Source: Nitrospira sp. (GTDB lineage: Bacteria; Nitrospirota; Nitrospiria; Nitrospirales; Nitrospiraceae). From it: DNA of 55,514 nt. This document shows positions 25,901 to 33,538 of this stretch, piece after piece. How positions within the stretch are numbered: the stretch's first letter is position 1; each line of letters starts with the position of its first letter. The position numbers and the translations under genes are program-made. The notes beneath the pieces were generated by a model that saw only the letters and a program-made list of their open reading frames with translations, made no database searches and had not been told where the DNA came from. The stretch is taken from NCBI GenBank assembly GCA_018242685.1, contig JAFEBM010000051.1, forward strand, positions 1-55,514, read 5' to 3'.

Positions 25901-26359
25901 TCTCCCTTTCCCAAGACCCGACCACTTCCGGAACCGTCCTTGCCGCAAGAAGAGATGTTATCGGATAAGCCGCAGGAGGCGCGCCTGCTCTTGATAGACG
26001 ACTCATTAAGCATTCGAAAGTTCGTCGGAAGGATGCTGGAGTCGGCCGGATATCCGTTCGATACGGCAGTTGACGGCGAGGATGGGCTCCGAAAAGCATC
26101 GACAACAAGGTATCGGATGATCCTCACCGATCTCGAAATGCCGAAGCTCAACGGATTCGAAGTTATTCAAGCCCTCAGAAGTCGTCCGGAAACCAGGCAA
26201 ACGCCGGTGGTTGTCATGACGACGAGGGCTCGAGACAAACATCGGCAGATGGCGATGAGCCTCGGTGCCGATTCATACATTCCCAAGCCGGTAGAAGAAC
26301 GGCTGTTGCTGTATGAGATTGAACGATGGATTGGAAAAGCTCCGGCGCTGCGCAAGTAA
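23000..26359 (+). CDS. CheA-type hybrid histidine kinase with three HPt domains, CheW and receiver
   Basis: The 1119-residue protein is the central kinase of the pathway. In order it has HPt1 with His50 (AHRICGAAALYGF), HPt2 with His198 (AHTLKGSAYTVGF), HPt3 with His369 (same motif), a dimerisation region (LMNLVGELVIGRGRL), an HATPase domain (HLVRNAVYHGIEP, DDGAGLD, GRGVGLDVV), a CheW domain near 820-960, and a C-terminal receiver with phosphoacceptor Asp1044 in LTDLEMP. HPt2 and HPt3, with the flanking SYFIPEA segments, look like an internal duplication; HPt1 is more diverged but keeps its His. ChpA and FrzE are the closest architectural analogues. AGAGGGA precedes ATG 23000. Confidence 0.92.
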   Translation: MSSEFDRQNLISIFVLEASDGLDTLTKALHPPDGAVPTHQELADQYIVAHRICGAAALYGFSGVAQLAEYLETLLEQAAPISTAEWDRAVDSMRNITQSLLVIVRAIGQGGAEDAEAVERCWASIKQQEGKASDETAATSSSSTIDEDYLFPALDAEILSYFIPEAEGYLATIDELIRIVREKQGDADSIYRLFRAAHTLKGSAYTVGFQIIGDVAHPMEDCMVAVREYRLPLGSDLLDMLAKAAELIRLILRHESANTQLLRHDIPLLLNRLTQAAEGTGTSPVATDLSHRIDMGGSNSIQRTPVVSIEVPAADLSDRYLIPDLDPEVLSYFIPEAQEYLELLEANLLRLDKDPQNKELINPLFRSAHTLKGSAYTVGFQSIGDLVHHVEDFMGSVRDGSLSVLPGHTDLMLRAIDVVRVLMRRDLDKVDDTRQRFESARTDLRRLDQGATSETTPVHQQDDTFGTAAAEPSGGEESHAQDDGVPNAKSREEREVIRVSYARLERLMNLVGELVIGRGRLEQRLRVLEQLSQQVLVFKSRLVDSVQSFADKHTFSYQDTSSSSTAPASQGLPVFGDFGSLELDKYDDFNILARRIGEVTTDISESMSQLDGSIQSTHDEMSQLQHLTLLMRDEIARARMVPIGTPFTRFRRAVREIARASNKEASLVTSGEQTEVDTGVVERLVDPLVHLVRNAVYHGIEPAADRVAKGKPAIGTIYLHAVHRGNSVIIEVEDDGAGLDMDKIRAKAVKIGLVHSHQVRAMSDADLLQLIFMPGFSTADRVGDQAGRGVGLDVVKRVIEGMNGHIDVESEPGIGTKFTLNLPLTLLIATALFVRVGTAKYAIPLLSIQEVTMPTLSAVREEGDRRLLQVDEQVIELHSLHHILRREPGNVDWTMPVVVVRTAGAPIGLSVDELLGRQEIVIKPLGPLKPLEHSFFGGATIDQEGRVVLVIDPSRLPSSGTKESAAHSPFPKTRPLPEPSLPQEEMLSDKPQEARLLLIDDSLSIRKFVGRMLESAGYPFDTAVDGEDGLRKASTTRYRMILTDLEMPKLNGFEVIQALRSRPETRQTPVVVMTTRARDKHRQMAMSLGADSYIPKPVEERLLLYEIERWIGKAPALRK

Positions 26360-26429
26360 CCTTGCGGAAATACTCGTATCGATTGACGAAATGTGGCTTG
26401 TTACAGAGAATGGGCAAGAAGGCCCCGGC

Positions 26430-26957
26430 ATGGATATCCAGGAATCGATGAGGGGAGCTCCGTCGCCAGTTTCTCTATTGCGATTTCTCATCGTAGTAGT
26501 GGGCGGACGGTATCTCGCGTTAAATACCGAATCTATATCAGGGTTGTTGACTCTTGAAGAGACTGGAAATGTTGAAAACCCGACAGTTCACGGAATGGTG
26601 TATGGCACGCTTAATCTGGCCGATCGATTGAGCTTATCGCATGACGCAGATGGAGCAAACACGCGTGTCGTGCTGCTTTCTGAAGGGGAAACGCGTGGGA
26701 GCATTCGAGTCCCCATGGTGCAGGGACTTCTTGAACTCCAACCGATTCAAGTCCTACCGCTTCCTTTGCAGTTCCACGGAGCGGAACGACAGTGGTACCG
26801 AGGCGTGATCCTATTCGCAAAAACCATTGCCTTAGTGATCAATACAACCTGGCTTCTTAATGAGCAGGTCTCGGCCTTAGAAAGCGGTGGGGCGAGGAAG
26901 CACTCTTCGGCTTGCAACGACCCCACAATTTCCATGAATGATAGCCGGATATGTTGA
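26430..26957 (+). CDS. Divergent CheW-like protein
   Basis: The product (175 aa from ATG 26430, with AAGAAGG upstream; ATG 26391 is an alternative) has the overall CheW pattern: a first strand pair FLIVVVGGRYLAL, a VHGMVYGTLNLADRLSL stretch in place of the usual NLRG motif, and VILFAKTIALVINTTWLL at the end. The usual NLRGxxxP is not conserved, so it is a diverged coupling or regulatory protein. It lies between the CheA-like kinase and another CheW-domain gene and overlaps that gene by seven bases. Confidence 0.65.
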   Translation: MDIQESMRGAPSPVSLLRFLIVVVGGRYLALNTESISGLLTLEETGNVENPTVHGMVYGTLNLADRLSLSHDADGANTRVVLLSEGETRGSIRVPMVQGLLELQPIQVLPLPLQFHGAERQWYRGVILFAKTIALVINTTWLLNEQVSALESGGARKHSSACNDPTISMNDSRIC

Positions 26958-27397
26958 GGACCGGCCGAAAACATCAGCGGGACGCAGTACGTCAACCCTG
27001 GCAGCTATTGGTGTTTTCGGTTGGTGAGAGGCGATTGGCAGTGCGGACATCAGAGGTATCGGGTATTTCGCAGTGGAATGAATCTATTCCGGTCGCTGGT
27101 CGAACTCCTTTTGTCACCGCGGTCGTTCGGCAAGGACAGACCGTACTACCTGTATTCGATCTGGCCGCATTCCTTCATCTTACTGTGCAAGGGAGCAGTC
27201 TCTTGTGTCTGAGAGTGAAGCATCCTCTCGGAGAGATGGCGATGTGCATTGATGAAGAGATTCCGGTTCTTCATACCTTTGATCCTGCCGCGATTCAGAC
27301 ATACCATGGCAAGGATTTACCGGCCGAAGGCAGTTATACCAACGGCCTGGATGAGATCCCGATTCTCGCTGTACCACGACTTGGGTCGACTGCGTGA
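26951..27397 (+). CDS. CheW-domain protein
   Basis: The 148-residue protein is a single CheW-like domain: LLVFSVGERRLAVRTSEVSGI at residues 19-39, VTAVVRQGQTVLPVFDLAAFL as the NLRG-equivalent, and a C-terminal IPILAVPRLG. It probably binds the CheA kinase or receptor. Together with the genes at 20475 and 26430 the operon carries three stand-alone CheW-type proteins plus the CheW domain of the kinase. Its stop overlaps the longest frame of the next gene. Confidence 0.75.
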   Translation: MLRTGRKHQRDAVRQPWQLLVFSVGERRLAVRTSEVSGISQWNESIPVAGRTPFVTAVVRQGQTVLPVFDLAAFLHLTVQGSSLLCLRVKHPLGEMAMCIDEEIPVLHTFDPAAIQTYHGKDLPAEGSYTNGLDEIPILAVPRLGSTA

Positions 27398-27435
27398 CGA
27401 TTCCTCGTGTTCCGGGACGGATGAAAGGTGCAGGC

Positions 27436-28782
27436 ATGCCGAAGATCTTAATAGCCGATGACAGCATTGCGGTTCGCAAGGTTGCCGAGCGACTATTGAC
27501 CGAGGCCGGCCTCGGCGTCACTCTCGCGGCAAATGGAGAAGAAGCATTGGCCTATCTGGCGAAAGAACGGCCGGATGTTGTTGTGTCCGATGTCATCATG
27601 CCGGACAAGAGTGGGTATGAAGTCTGTGCATTTATCCGTGGAAACGCAACCCTCGCAGCGACACCCGTGCTGCTCATTTCCGGAATCGTGAACGATGAAG
27701 TGACCAGACAGGCCGAGTCCTGCCGCGCAGACGGAGTATTGAAGAAGCCGTTTCAAGGTACGTCCCTAAAGGATCGAGTCCTAGAGCTGATAGCAAAACT
27801 GCAGGAACCGGAACCGACTGCAATCGACGAACGTGCTTCCGTTCCGGCATCGATTCCCGCTGAAAAAATGAAGCAAGTATCGGACCAACCGTCACTGGGT
27901 CTGAGCCAGGAGGTCGGTAAACTCAAGGAGGTTGAAGAACAGTTACAAGAGGAACGAGTTCGCTGTGAAGAACTGACCAAACGACTGTCTGAATCCACAG
28001 CGCAACTTGCAAAAGCCAAGGAAAGCGAAGCGCAGTTGGGGGCCGAACGCAAACGCGCCGACGATCTTCAAGAAACACTCGTTAAGGTTGAAGAACAGTT
28101 ACAGGCAGAACGAGTTCGCTCCGAAGAGCTGGTCAGACAACTGTCTGAGTCCACCGCGCAGCTCGCCGGAGCCAAGGAAAGCGAGGCGCAGCTGGCGACC
28201 GAGCGTAAACGCGCCGACGATCTTCAGGCGACTCTCGCCAAGATCGAGCAACAAGTATCAAGAATCCCCGATCTCGAATCGGCACTGAAGGCGGAACAGG
28301 ATGCGATCGATGTATTCAAACAGGAAGCCGCCAACTGGCAAAAAGTGTCTGGTCGAATTGCAGAACTGGAGTCCTCTCTGCACGCTGAACGGTCGGCTGC
28401 AGAGCAACTCGTGCAACAACTGGCGGATTTGGAGCAGGCGGCAATCAGAGCAAGAGATCTGGAAGCAAGATTCGCGAGTGCGGAACAGCAGGGAGCCGAA
28501 CTTCACCTGAAAATTCAAGACCTCGAAGTCGAACTTGTGACGGAACGACGGAAGGGGGAAGAAACAACAGGACAACTTCACGAATTAGAGAGGGTGGCGA
28601 TGCGAGTTCCTGAAATAGAAGGACTTTTGACCGCAGAACGAGATCACAACGGACTGCTCGCTCGACGAGTAGTCGAAGCCGAACAAGCAGCCGAGCACGC
28701 CACAAAACGACTTGAAGAAATGGCTCGCAAGTTAAGTGAGATTGCAGGATTAGCCTCTCAACTTGGACAGGGGAAGGGATAA
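27436..28782 (+). CDS. Receiver domain protein with long coiled coil (FrzS/AglZ-like architecture)
   Basis: The 448-residue product has an N-terminal receiver (residues 1-120, acidic pair in IADDS, phosphoacceptor Asp52 in SDVIMP, Lys in KKPF), a linker, then about 300 residues of almost continuous coiled coil rich in Glu, Gln, Ala and Leu heptads. Two nearly identical 52-residue units beginning VEEQLQ lie at about residues 166-269. The layout recalls FrzS and AglZ, polar localisation proteins of Myxococcus gliding motility, but homology is not proven. ATG 27436 follows AAAGG; upstream in-frame starts at 27394 and 27421 are possible. Confidence 0.78.
   Translation: MPKILIADDSIAVRKVAERLLTEAGLGVTLAANGEEALAYLAKERPDVVVSDVIMPDKSGYEVCAFIRGNATLAATPVLLISGIVNDEVTRQAESCRADGVLKKPFQGTSLKDRVLELIAKLQEPEPTAIDERASVPASIPAEKMKQVSDQPSLGLSQEVGKLKEVEEQLQEERVRCEELTKRLSESTAQLAKAKESEAQLGAERKRADDLQETLVKVEEQLQAERVRSEELVRQLSESTAQLAGAKESEAQLATERKRADDLQATLAKIEQQVSRIPDLESALKAEQDAIDVFKQEAANWQKVSGRIAELESSLHAERSAAEQLVQQLADLEQAAIRARDLEARFASAEQQGAELHLKIQDLEVELVTERRKGEETTGQLHELERVAMRVPEIEGLLTAERDHNGLLARRVVEAEQAAEHATKRLEEMARKLSEIAGLASQLGQGKG
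27931..28242 (+). repeat. Tandem duplication of 156 bp within the coiled-coil region
   Basis: Two direct copies begin with GTTGAAGAACAGTTACA at 27931 and 28087. The unit is 156 bases, exactly 52 codons, and stays in frame. Copies differ at scattered, partly synonymous sites, so the duplication is not brand new. Confidence 0.85.
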
Positions 28783-28836
28783 TCCTGACGCAGTCAATCT
28801 GACCAGCTCGATGGTCTAGGTGAAGGACCGAAGCCG

Positions 28837-29775
28837 ATGTCCGTTGAAACCGAAGATGCGTTCCAGAAAGAGCTAGTCGAACTGTTCGTTCAAGAGGCAC
28901 AGGAATGGCTGCAACAAATTCACGTCGCACTCGATGAACTTCAGCAAGCTCCCCCCTCAGAACGCCACCGTGACTTGGCTCAGACGATCAAAGTCGGCAT
29001 TACGAACCTCGGCGGGTCCGCAGCCACCCTTAACCTGAGCGATGTCGAGCGGGCTAGTTTTGCCGCCTTCCCCTTCGTGGAAGCCGTTCAAGACCCTTCT
29101 GCGAAAATTTCCACCGATGACTTCATCGCACTCTGCAAACAACTGGGGCACGTTCATGTCGCTCTGACTAGAGCGACAGGTGTAGCATTTGATGAGGACC
29201 ATGCACCTGCTCAGAACGAAAACCCACCACCGATGATCGCGACGAAAGCGTTTCTGGTGTTACTCCGTGAACTTCAAGATCAACGTACGGCATCCGACCC
29301 ATTCCATCGCAATGTGGTTCAGACGATGATGGCCCAGGCCGAAGGTTTGATGGGGCGCGGGGTGGAGCAATGCAATGTCGCTTCCATCCAGGAATTTCTC
29401 GACCGGTCAGCCGAAGGAGATCAAGGCTTTCTCCAAGTCGTGCGACAAGAGTTCCCTCATCTGACGGCTGTCCTTCAGACTCTCAAGAACGATGGCGTCA
29501 CTCCTGGCCTACCGTCCTCCGAGCTACATAATGCGGCTGAACGTGTCGCGCAACTGTGGTCTGCCGCTCAGCAGGTCAATGCCTCCCACGCGATGATGTT
29601 TTTTATGGGATTGCATAGCTTTCTCACGGTTGTGATGCAACACCGTATGGTAGTGAGTGCCAAAAGCTATGATGCGATCCAATCACGTCTGACCCAGAGC
29701 ATGAAGGGAATTGAGGAATGGGCTGAGAGCGGACGGGTGGAGCGCATGGCAATACAAGGCGCTTTGTCTCATTGA
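28837..29775 (+). CDS. Conserved signalling-operon protein, HPt-like fold without the phospho-histidine
   Basis: The 312-residue product starts like a CheA P1 domain (KELVELFVQEAQEWLQQIHVALDELQ) and has TIKVGITNLGGSAATLNL where HPt domains carry the AHTLKGSAA motif; the His position is occupied by another residue. It therefore probably cannot accept phosphate. The second half is all-helical with QEFPHLTAVLQTL and gives no recognisable family. Location after the coiled-coil regulator suggests a scaffold or modulator of the kinase. The assignment as HPt-like is inference from pattern. Confidence 0.6.
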   Translation: MSVETEDAFQKELVELFVQEAQEWLQQIHVALDELQQAPPSERHRDLAQTIKVGITNLGGSAATLNLSDVERASFAAFPFVEAVQDPSAKISTDDFIALCKQLGHVHVALTRATGVAFDEDHAPAQNENPPPMIATKAFLVLLRELQDQRTASDPFHRNVVQTMMAQAEGLMGRGVEQCNVASIQEFLDRSAEGDQGFLQVVRQEFPHLTAVLQTLKNDGVTPGLPSSELHNAAERVAQLWSAAQQVNASHAMMFFMGLHSFLTVVMQHRMVVSAKSYDAIQSRLTQSMKGIEEWAESGRVERMAIQGALSH

Positions 29776-29836
29776 ATAAGTCCCGTACCCGAAGCTCCGC
29801 TCTGGTTGGGATATCGAAACGGAAAAAGGACGCCTC

Positions 29837-30706
29837 ATGCCGTTTATCGATGCGGTACACAATCATCGCCCGATTCAAGACTCGTCCTATGAATCGCATT
29901 GGGGACTGCGTCTCCGCCCGTTTGAAAATGTACCGGATCCGACGTTTTATGTCCTATCGGCTAAACATGAAGCGGCAATCGAACGAATGCTGTATGGAAT
30001 CCATGCCCGTAAAGGGATCGTGATGCTGACGGGTGAGATTGGAAGCGGGAAGACCCTCCTCAGTCGTGCCGTGATTCTCGCGCTTCCTCGATCGCGGTAC
30101 GAAATCGGACTCATATCCAATCCAACTATCCCAGGGGATGAATTTCTCGGGGAGATCTTGTTCCAACTCGGATTGGATCCCCATGGGACCCGAGTGGAAC
30201 AGTTGCGTCGCATGAACGATCAACTGCTTGCCAACTACCATCGAGAAGTCGACACGGTTGTGGTGGTCGATGAGGCTCAGGCCATTGAGCATGACCGTTT
30301 GTTTGAAGAGCTGCGTCTCCTCAGCAATTTTCAGTTAAATGACCGGTTTCTCATCACACTCGTGCTCATAGGACAGCCGGAGTTGAGGGGCCGTATCGCG
30401 CATATTCCACAGCTTGCTCAACGGATAGCCGTTCAACACCATATCGATTACTTGGATCGCGCCGAAACAAAAGCTTATATCTTTACTCGTCTCGCAGCTG
30501 CCGGAGGCGAACTGCCGATATTCTCACCGAGTGCGATTTCTTCCATTTATCATCACACCGGCGGTGTCTGCCGATTGATCAACTCACTTTGCGACTTGTG
30601 TCTCTACTTCGGACGTGTTTCGGGATCGCGTCATATCAAACGCTCATTGGTGGAAAAAGTCGCGAATGAAGTGCCGCATCGACAAGACAATACCGCGCAT
30701 GGGTGA
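29837..30706 (+). CDS. ExeA/GspA-type AAA ATPase
   Basis: The 289-residue protein belongs to the AAA_22 family of secretion and pilus-associated ATPases (ExeA, MshM). It has the N-terminal HWGLRLRPFENVPDPTFYV, Walker A TGEIGSGKT at about 65-73, Walker B VVVVDEAQ near 137-144, LRLLSNFQ and IGQPELR (sensor region), and a C-terminal winged-helix part. There is no peptidoglycan-binding domain or transmembrane helix. Context suggests a role with surface polysaccharide, pilus or secretion machinery controlled by the chemosensory pathway. Its end overlaps the next gene. Confidence 0.85.
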   Translation: MPFIDAVHNHRPIQDSSYESHWGLRLRPFENVPDPTFYVLSAKHEAAIERMLYGIHARKGIVMLTGEIGSGKTLLSRAVILALPRSRYEIGLISNPTIPGDEFLGEILFQLGLDPHGTRVEQLRRMNDQLLANYHREVDTVVVVDEAQAIEHDRLFEELRLLSNFQLNDRFLITLVLIGQPELRGRIAHIPQLAQRIAVQHHIDYLDRAETKAYIFTRLAAAGGELPIFSPSAISSIYHHTGGVCRLINSLCDLCLYFGRVSGSRHIKRSLVEKVANEVPHRQDNTAHG

Positions 30707-31721
30707 TGTCTTGACATATCACGAAGCAGAACATGCGTTGGGCGAGATAGCGACCGCAGTTCAGGAACATCGTTCCATCTCACTAGCGCCCCTTGAGACT
30801 CTTGCACGAGACGTCGTTTCATCACTGCAGCGCAACGATGCGCTCGTGGTGCGGGCACTAGCCGGACCGTCCGGGTCACCACTCATCACCAATCTGATCA
30901 ATGTGGCCATACTCGGAACGAAGGTCGGGATCGGCCTTGGGTACTATGGGGAAGAACTCCACCAGTTGGCACTAGCCGGATTTGTCCATGATATTGGATT
31001 ATTTGCCGTGCCGAATTCCTTGATTACCAAGGCCGGCCGTTTGACCCAGGAAGAGCGGGGACTCATCGAACAGCACCCTGAGCTGGGATATCAAGTTGTC
31101 GCGAAGTGCGGACCGGCGTATCACTGGTTGGCACAATTGACGCGCCAGGCTCACGAACGTTTCAATGGACAGGGGTACCCCAATCGACTCGCGGGAAGAG
31201 CGATCAGTGAAATCGCCCAGGTTTTGGGAGTGGTGGACGTATTTGATGCATTGGTGAGCGATCGACCCTATCGACGCCGCCTGCTTCCGCACGAAGCGGT
31301 CAAGGAGCTTCTGGTCGCTGAACGAAGGACCTTTCCTCGTGAAATCCTGAAGGCGCTTGTCGAACAATTTTCGGTTTATCCGTTGGGGACTACGGTACGA
31401 TTGACGACCGGAGAAGTAGGAACGGTCACTAAAGTGAATAGCCGCTATCCCCTTCGTCCGGTCGTGCGGATGGACGGTCAGCAGGAATATGAGGGAAATG
31501 ATTCTTGCGAGATTGATTTGAGCCGTACGCCATTAGTCTCGATCGCGGAGATTCTGAATCCTCCAGCGGTCGGGCGCATCACATTTTCGGAAGCCCCCTC
31601 AAAACCGGCAATTCCTGTCGTGTCGACCGCCGTTTCTGATTCCTTCACCTCATTGCTCGAAAGTCTTGACTCGGTTGTATTGACACTGCGGGACGCCGTA
31701 GACACCGAGAGGACCCGCTGA
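30699..31721 (+). CDS. HD-GYP domain protein, putative c-di-GMP phosphodiesterase
   Basis: The product (340 aa from ATG 30699) carries an HD-GYP domain at about 60-240: HDIG at 97-100, EQHPELGYQVV, HERFNGQGYP (the GYP signature) and VVDVFDALVSDRPYR. At the place where the family usually has the first metal-binding His (THSxNV) this protein reads TNLINV, so one ligand may be lost. A C-terminal beta region of about 100 residues follows. Such proteins hydrolyse c-di-GMP. It is the last gene of the signalling run and overlaps the ATPase gene by eight bases. Confidence 0.82.
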   Translation: MGDVLTYHEAEHALGEIATAVQEHRSISLAPLETLARDVVSSLQRNDALVVRALAGPSGSPLITNLINVAILGTKVGIGLGYYGEELHQLALAGFVHDIGLFAVPNSLITKAGRLTQEERGLIEQHPELGYQVVAKCGPAYHWLAQLTRQAHERFNGQGYPNRLAGRAISEIAQVLGVVDVFDALVSDRPYRRRLLPHEAVKELLVAERRTFPREILKALVEQFSVYPLGTTVRLTTGEVGTVTKVNSRYPLRPVVRMDGQQEYEGNDSCEIDLSRTPLVSIAEILNPPAVGRITFSEAPSKPAIPVVSTAVSDSFTSLLESLDSVVLTLRDAVDTERTR

Positions 31722-31762
31722 ATCCTCCAGATCTTGGTACCGATCCGGACCCATGACGGAGA

Positions 31763-31790
31763 TCGGTCGGCTGGTTCACTAGCCGATCGA
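31763..31790 (+). terminator. Hairpin after the signalling operon, possible terminator
   Basis: TCGGTCGGCT at 31763-31772 pairs with AGCCGATCGA at 31781-31790 (one G-U pair) over an 8-base loop. No T tract follows, so it is only a candidate. Confidence 0.4.
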
Positions 31791-31895
31791 CATCAATGAA
31801 CCCAAGCCCGCATTCAATTCTTTCATGTAGAGATCCGAATGGTTATAATATGGCATTTAACCTCCGAGTGCCTTGGCACTTGCAATGGGAACCAC

Positions 31896-32444
31896 GTGCC
31901 GAAACTCATCAACGTTCATCATCCACAGCACACGATACAGCAGGCCCAGGGGTACATAAAAACGCGCGTTCTCCTGCCGTCCGGCCTTCTCGGGCTCATC
32001 TGTATGATCGGCGCGATCGGAGGTCTCGGATACCAATGGTTTGCCATCGACGGCTATTCCTTGAGTACCTTCTATCAAAGTTCAGCGTTGTTCATGTCGG
32101 GCGTCGGCTTGGGAGCGGTGCAGACGTTCTATCAACGGTATCTCTTGCGGGAGTTCCCCGAAGTTCTGGCTGCCCGCATGAAAGCAGGGCTGAATCGGCA
32201 GAGAGGAACGCTCAAGAAACGGTCGGATGCGACGACCATCGAGCATCCGGGACGTCAGTTCATTCCACTCGCGTACTTGCTGGGCGCGATGATCTTGATC
32301 GGAGAGACCATTGCGGCGTCTGCCTATGGCCAAGTCAGCATGGTTCCGGCGCTCTTGATGCCCTGGGCTGGATTCTATTGGATAAGGCTGTTCTTATGGC
32401 GAAGAGTGATCAAGGTAGAAAAAGCGGGAGAGGTGAAGTCCTAG
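31896..32444 (+). CDS. Small integral membrane protein of unknown function
   Basis: The 182-residue product from GTG 31896 (GGGA upstream) has four predicted transmembrane helices: VLLPSGLLGLICMIGAIGG, SALFMSGVGLGAVQTF, IPLAYLLGAMILIGETIAA and MVPALLMPWAGFYWIRLFL. A basic cytoplasmic loop with KKRSD lies between helices 2 and 3. An ATG at 31839 would add 19 residues without a ribosome binding site. It faces lpxD; their stop codons overlap by four bases. No family is recognised. Confidence 0.6.
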   Translation: MPKLINVHHPQHTIQQAQGYIKTRVLLPSGLLGLICMIGAIGGLGYQWFAIDGYSLSTFYQSSALFMSGVGLGAVQTFYQRYLLREFPEVLAARMKAGLNRQRGTLKKRSDATTIEHPGRQFIPLAYLLGAMILIGETIAASAYGQVSMVPALLMPWAGFYWIRLFLWRRVIKVEKAGEVKS

Positions 32445-33538
32445 CGCTTTTTAGAACGGCCTTTTGATCGCGGAGCCCGATCGGACGACTTTTTTAACTG
32501 CGCTTCAAGGGTCACCACGCGTTGTTCTAAATTGCGGACCAGTTCTTTCATTTCAGGAAGCTGGAAAATACCTCCCTGAATTCTCAGAGCTTTTTCACGC
32601 GGCATTGCCGGAATGCCACCTACCATCTGGTTGGATTCAATACTCCGATTGACTCCAGATTTGGCCGCAATCATGACCTGATCTCCGATGGTAAGATGAT
32701 CAGCAAGCCCGGCCTGGCCGCCGATCATCACGTGACGGCCGATGGTTGTGCTGCCGGCGATGCCGACCTGTGCCACGAGGATGCAGTGCTCTCCCACTGT
32801 GACATTGTGGGCAATCTGGACGAGATTGTCGACTTTGGTGCCCTGCTTGACCAGGGTCCGGCCGAACGTCGCGCGGTCGATCGTCACATTGGCTCCCAGT
32901 TCAACATCGTCTTCGATGACAACCCCCCCGAGTTGCGGAATCTTATGATGGCGGCCTTGATGCTGCACGTATCCGAACCCGTCGGCTCCGATCACAGTTC
33001 CACTGTGCACGATCACTCGCGCACCAAGGGAACAACCCTCGCGAACGACGACATTGGGGTACAGCACGGAATCGTCCCCGATCGTTGAATCCGATCCTAC
33101 GAAGACCCCCGGATAGAGCGTGACGCGATTGCCGATCGTCACGCGGTCACCCAAGGTGACGAAAGGCCATATAGAAGGATCGGTTCCGATCCGCACATCG
33201 GCACCCTGCATCATATGCTCGGCAATGCCCCGAGGAGCCTGTGGCCGGACAAAAAAAGTCTGCGCGACGCGCGCGAAGGCCAACAACGGATTGTCCACGA
33301 TGATTTGCGGCATAGCGAGATCAGGCAAATGCCGATGGACCAGGAGCGCTGCTACGCGAAGGGTGGCCGCCGCCTTCGACATTTTGTCGTTGGCGATGAA
33401 TGACAACGCGTTCGGATCGGCTTCACCGAGACTCGTTAAACCGGAGATCTGTGTCTGGCTGTCGCCATGAATCGTCCCTCCCACAACCTCGTGGATCTGA
33501 GCTAATGTGATTGGAGAAGGCAGTTGGGGCTTGTTCAT
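32441..33538 (-). CDS. lpxD: UDP-3-O-acylglucosamine N-acyltransferase
   Basis: LpxD adds the N-linked 3-hydroxyacyl chain in lipid A synthesis, taking it from acyl-ACP. The 365-residue protein has the N-terminal uridine-binding domain (LTSLGEADPNALSFIAND), a left-handed beta helix of hexapeptide repeats from about 110 to 310, and the catalytic His in AHNVTVGEHC. The C terminus ends in a basic tail (KSSDRAPRSKGRSKKR). The gene overlaps the preceding ACP gene by four bases, so the acyl donor carrier and acceptor enzyme are translationally coupled. Confidence 0.93.
   Translation of the reverse strand: MNKPQLPSPITLAQIHEVVGGTIHGDSQTQISGLTSLGEADPNALSFIANDKMSKAAATLRVAALLVHRHLPDLAMPQIIVDNPLLAFARVAQTFFVRPQAPRGIAEHMMQGADVRIGTDPSIWPFVTLGDRVTIGNRVTLYPGVFVGSDSTIGDDSVLYPNVVVREGCSLGARVIVHSGTVIGADGFGYVQHQGRHHKIPQLGGVVIEDDVELGANVTIDRATFGRTLVKQGTKVDNLVQIAHNVTVGEHCILVAQVGIAGSTTIGRHVMIGGQAGLADHLTIGDQVMIAAKSGVNRSIESNQMVGGIPAMPREKALRIQGGIFQLPEMKELVRNLEQRVVTLEAQLKKSSDRAPRSKGRSKKR

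Noticed and set aside
27931..28242. Tandem repeat considered as a CRISPR or regulatory array
   Set aside because: Only two copies of 156 bases exist, they are in frame and encode coiled coil, so this is a protein-level duplication.
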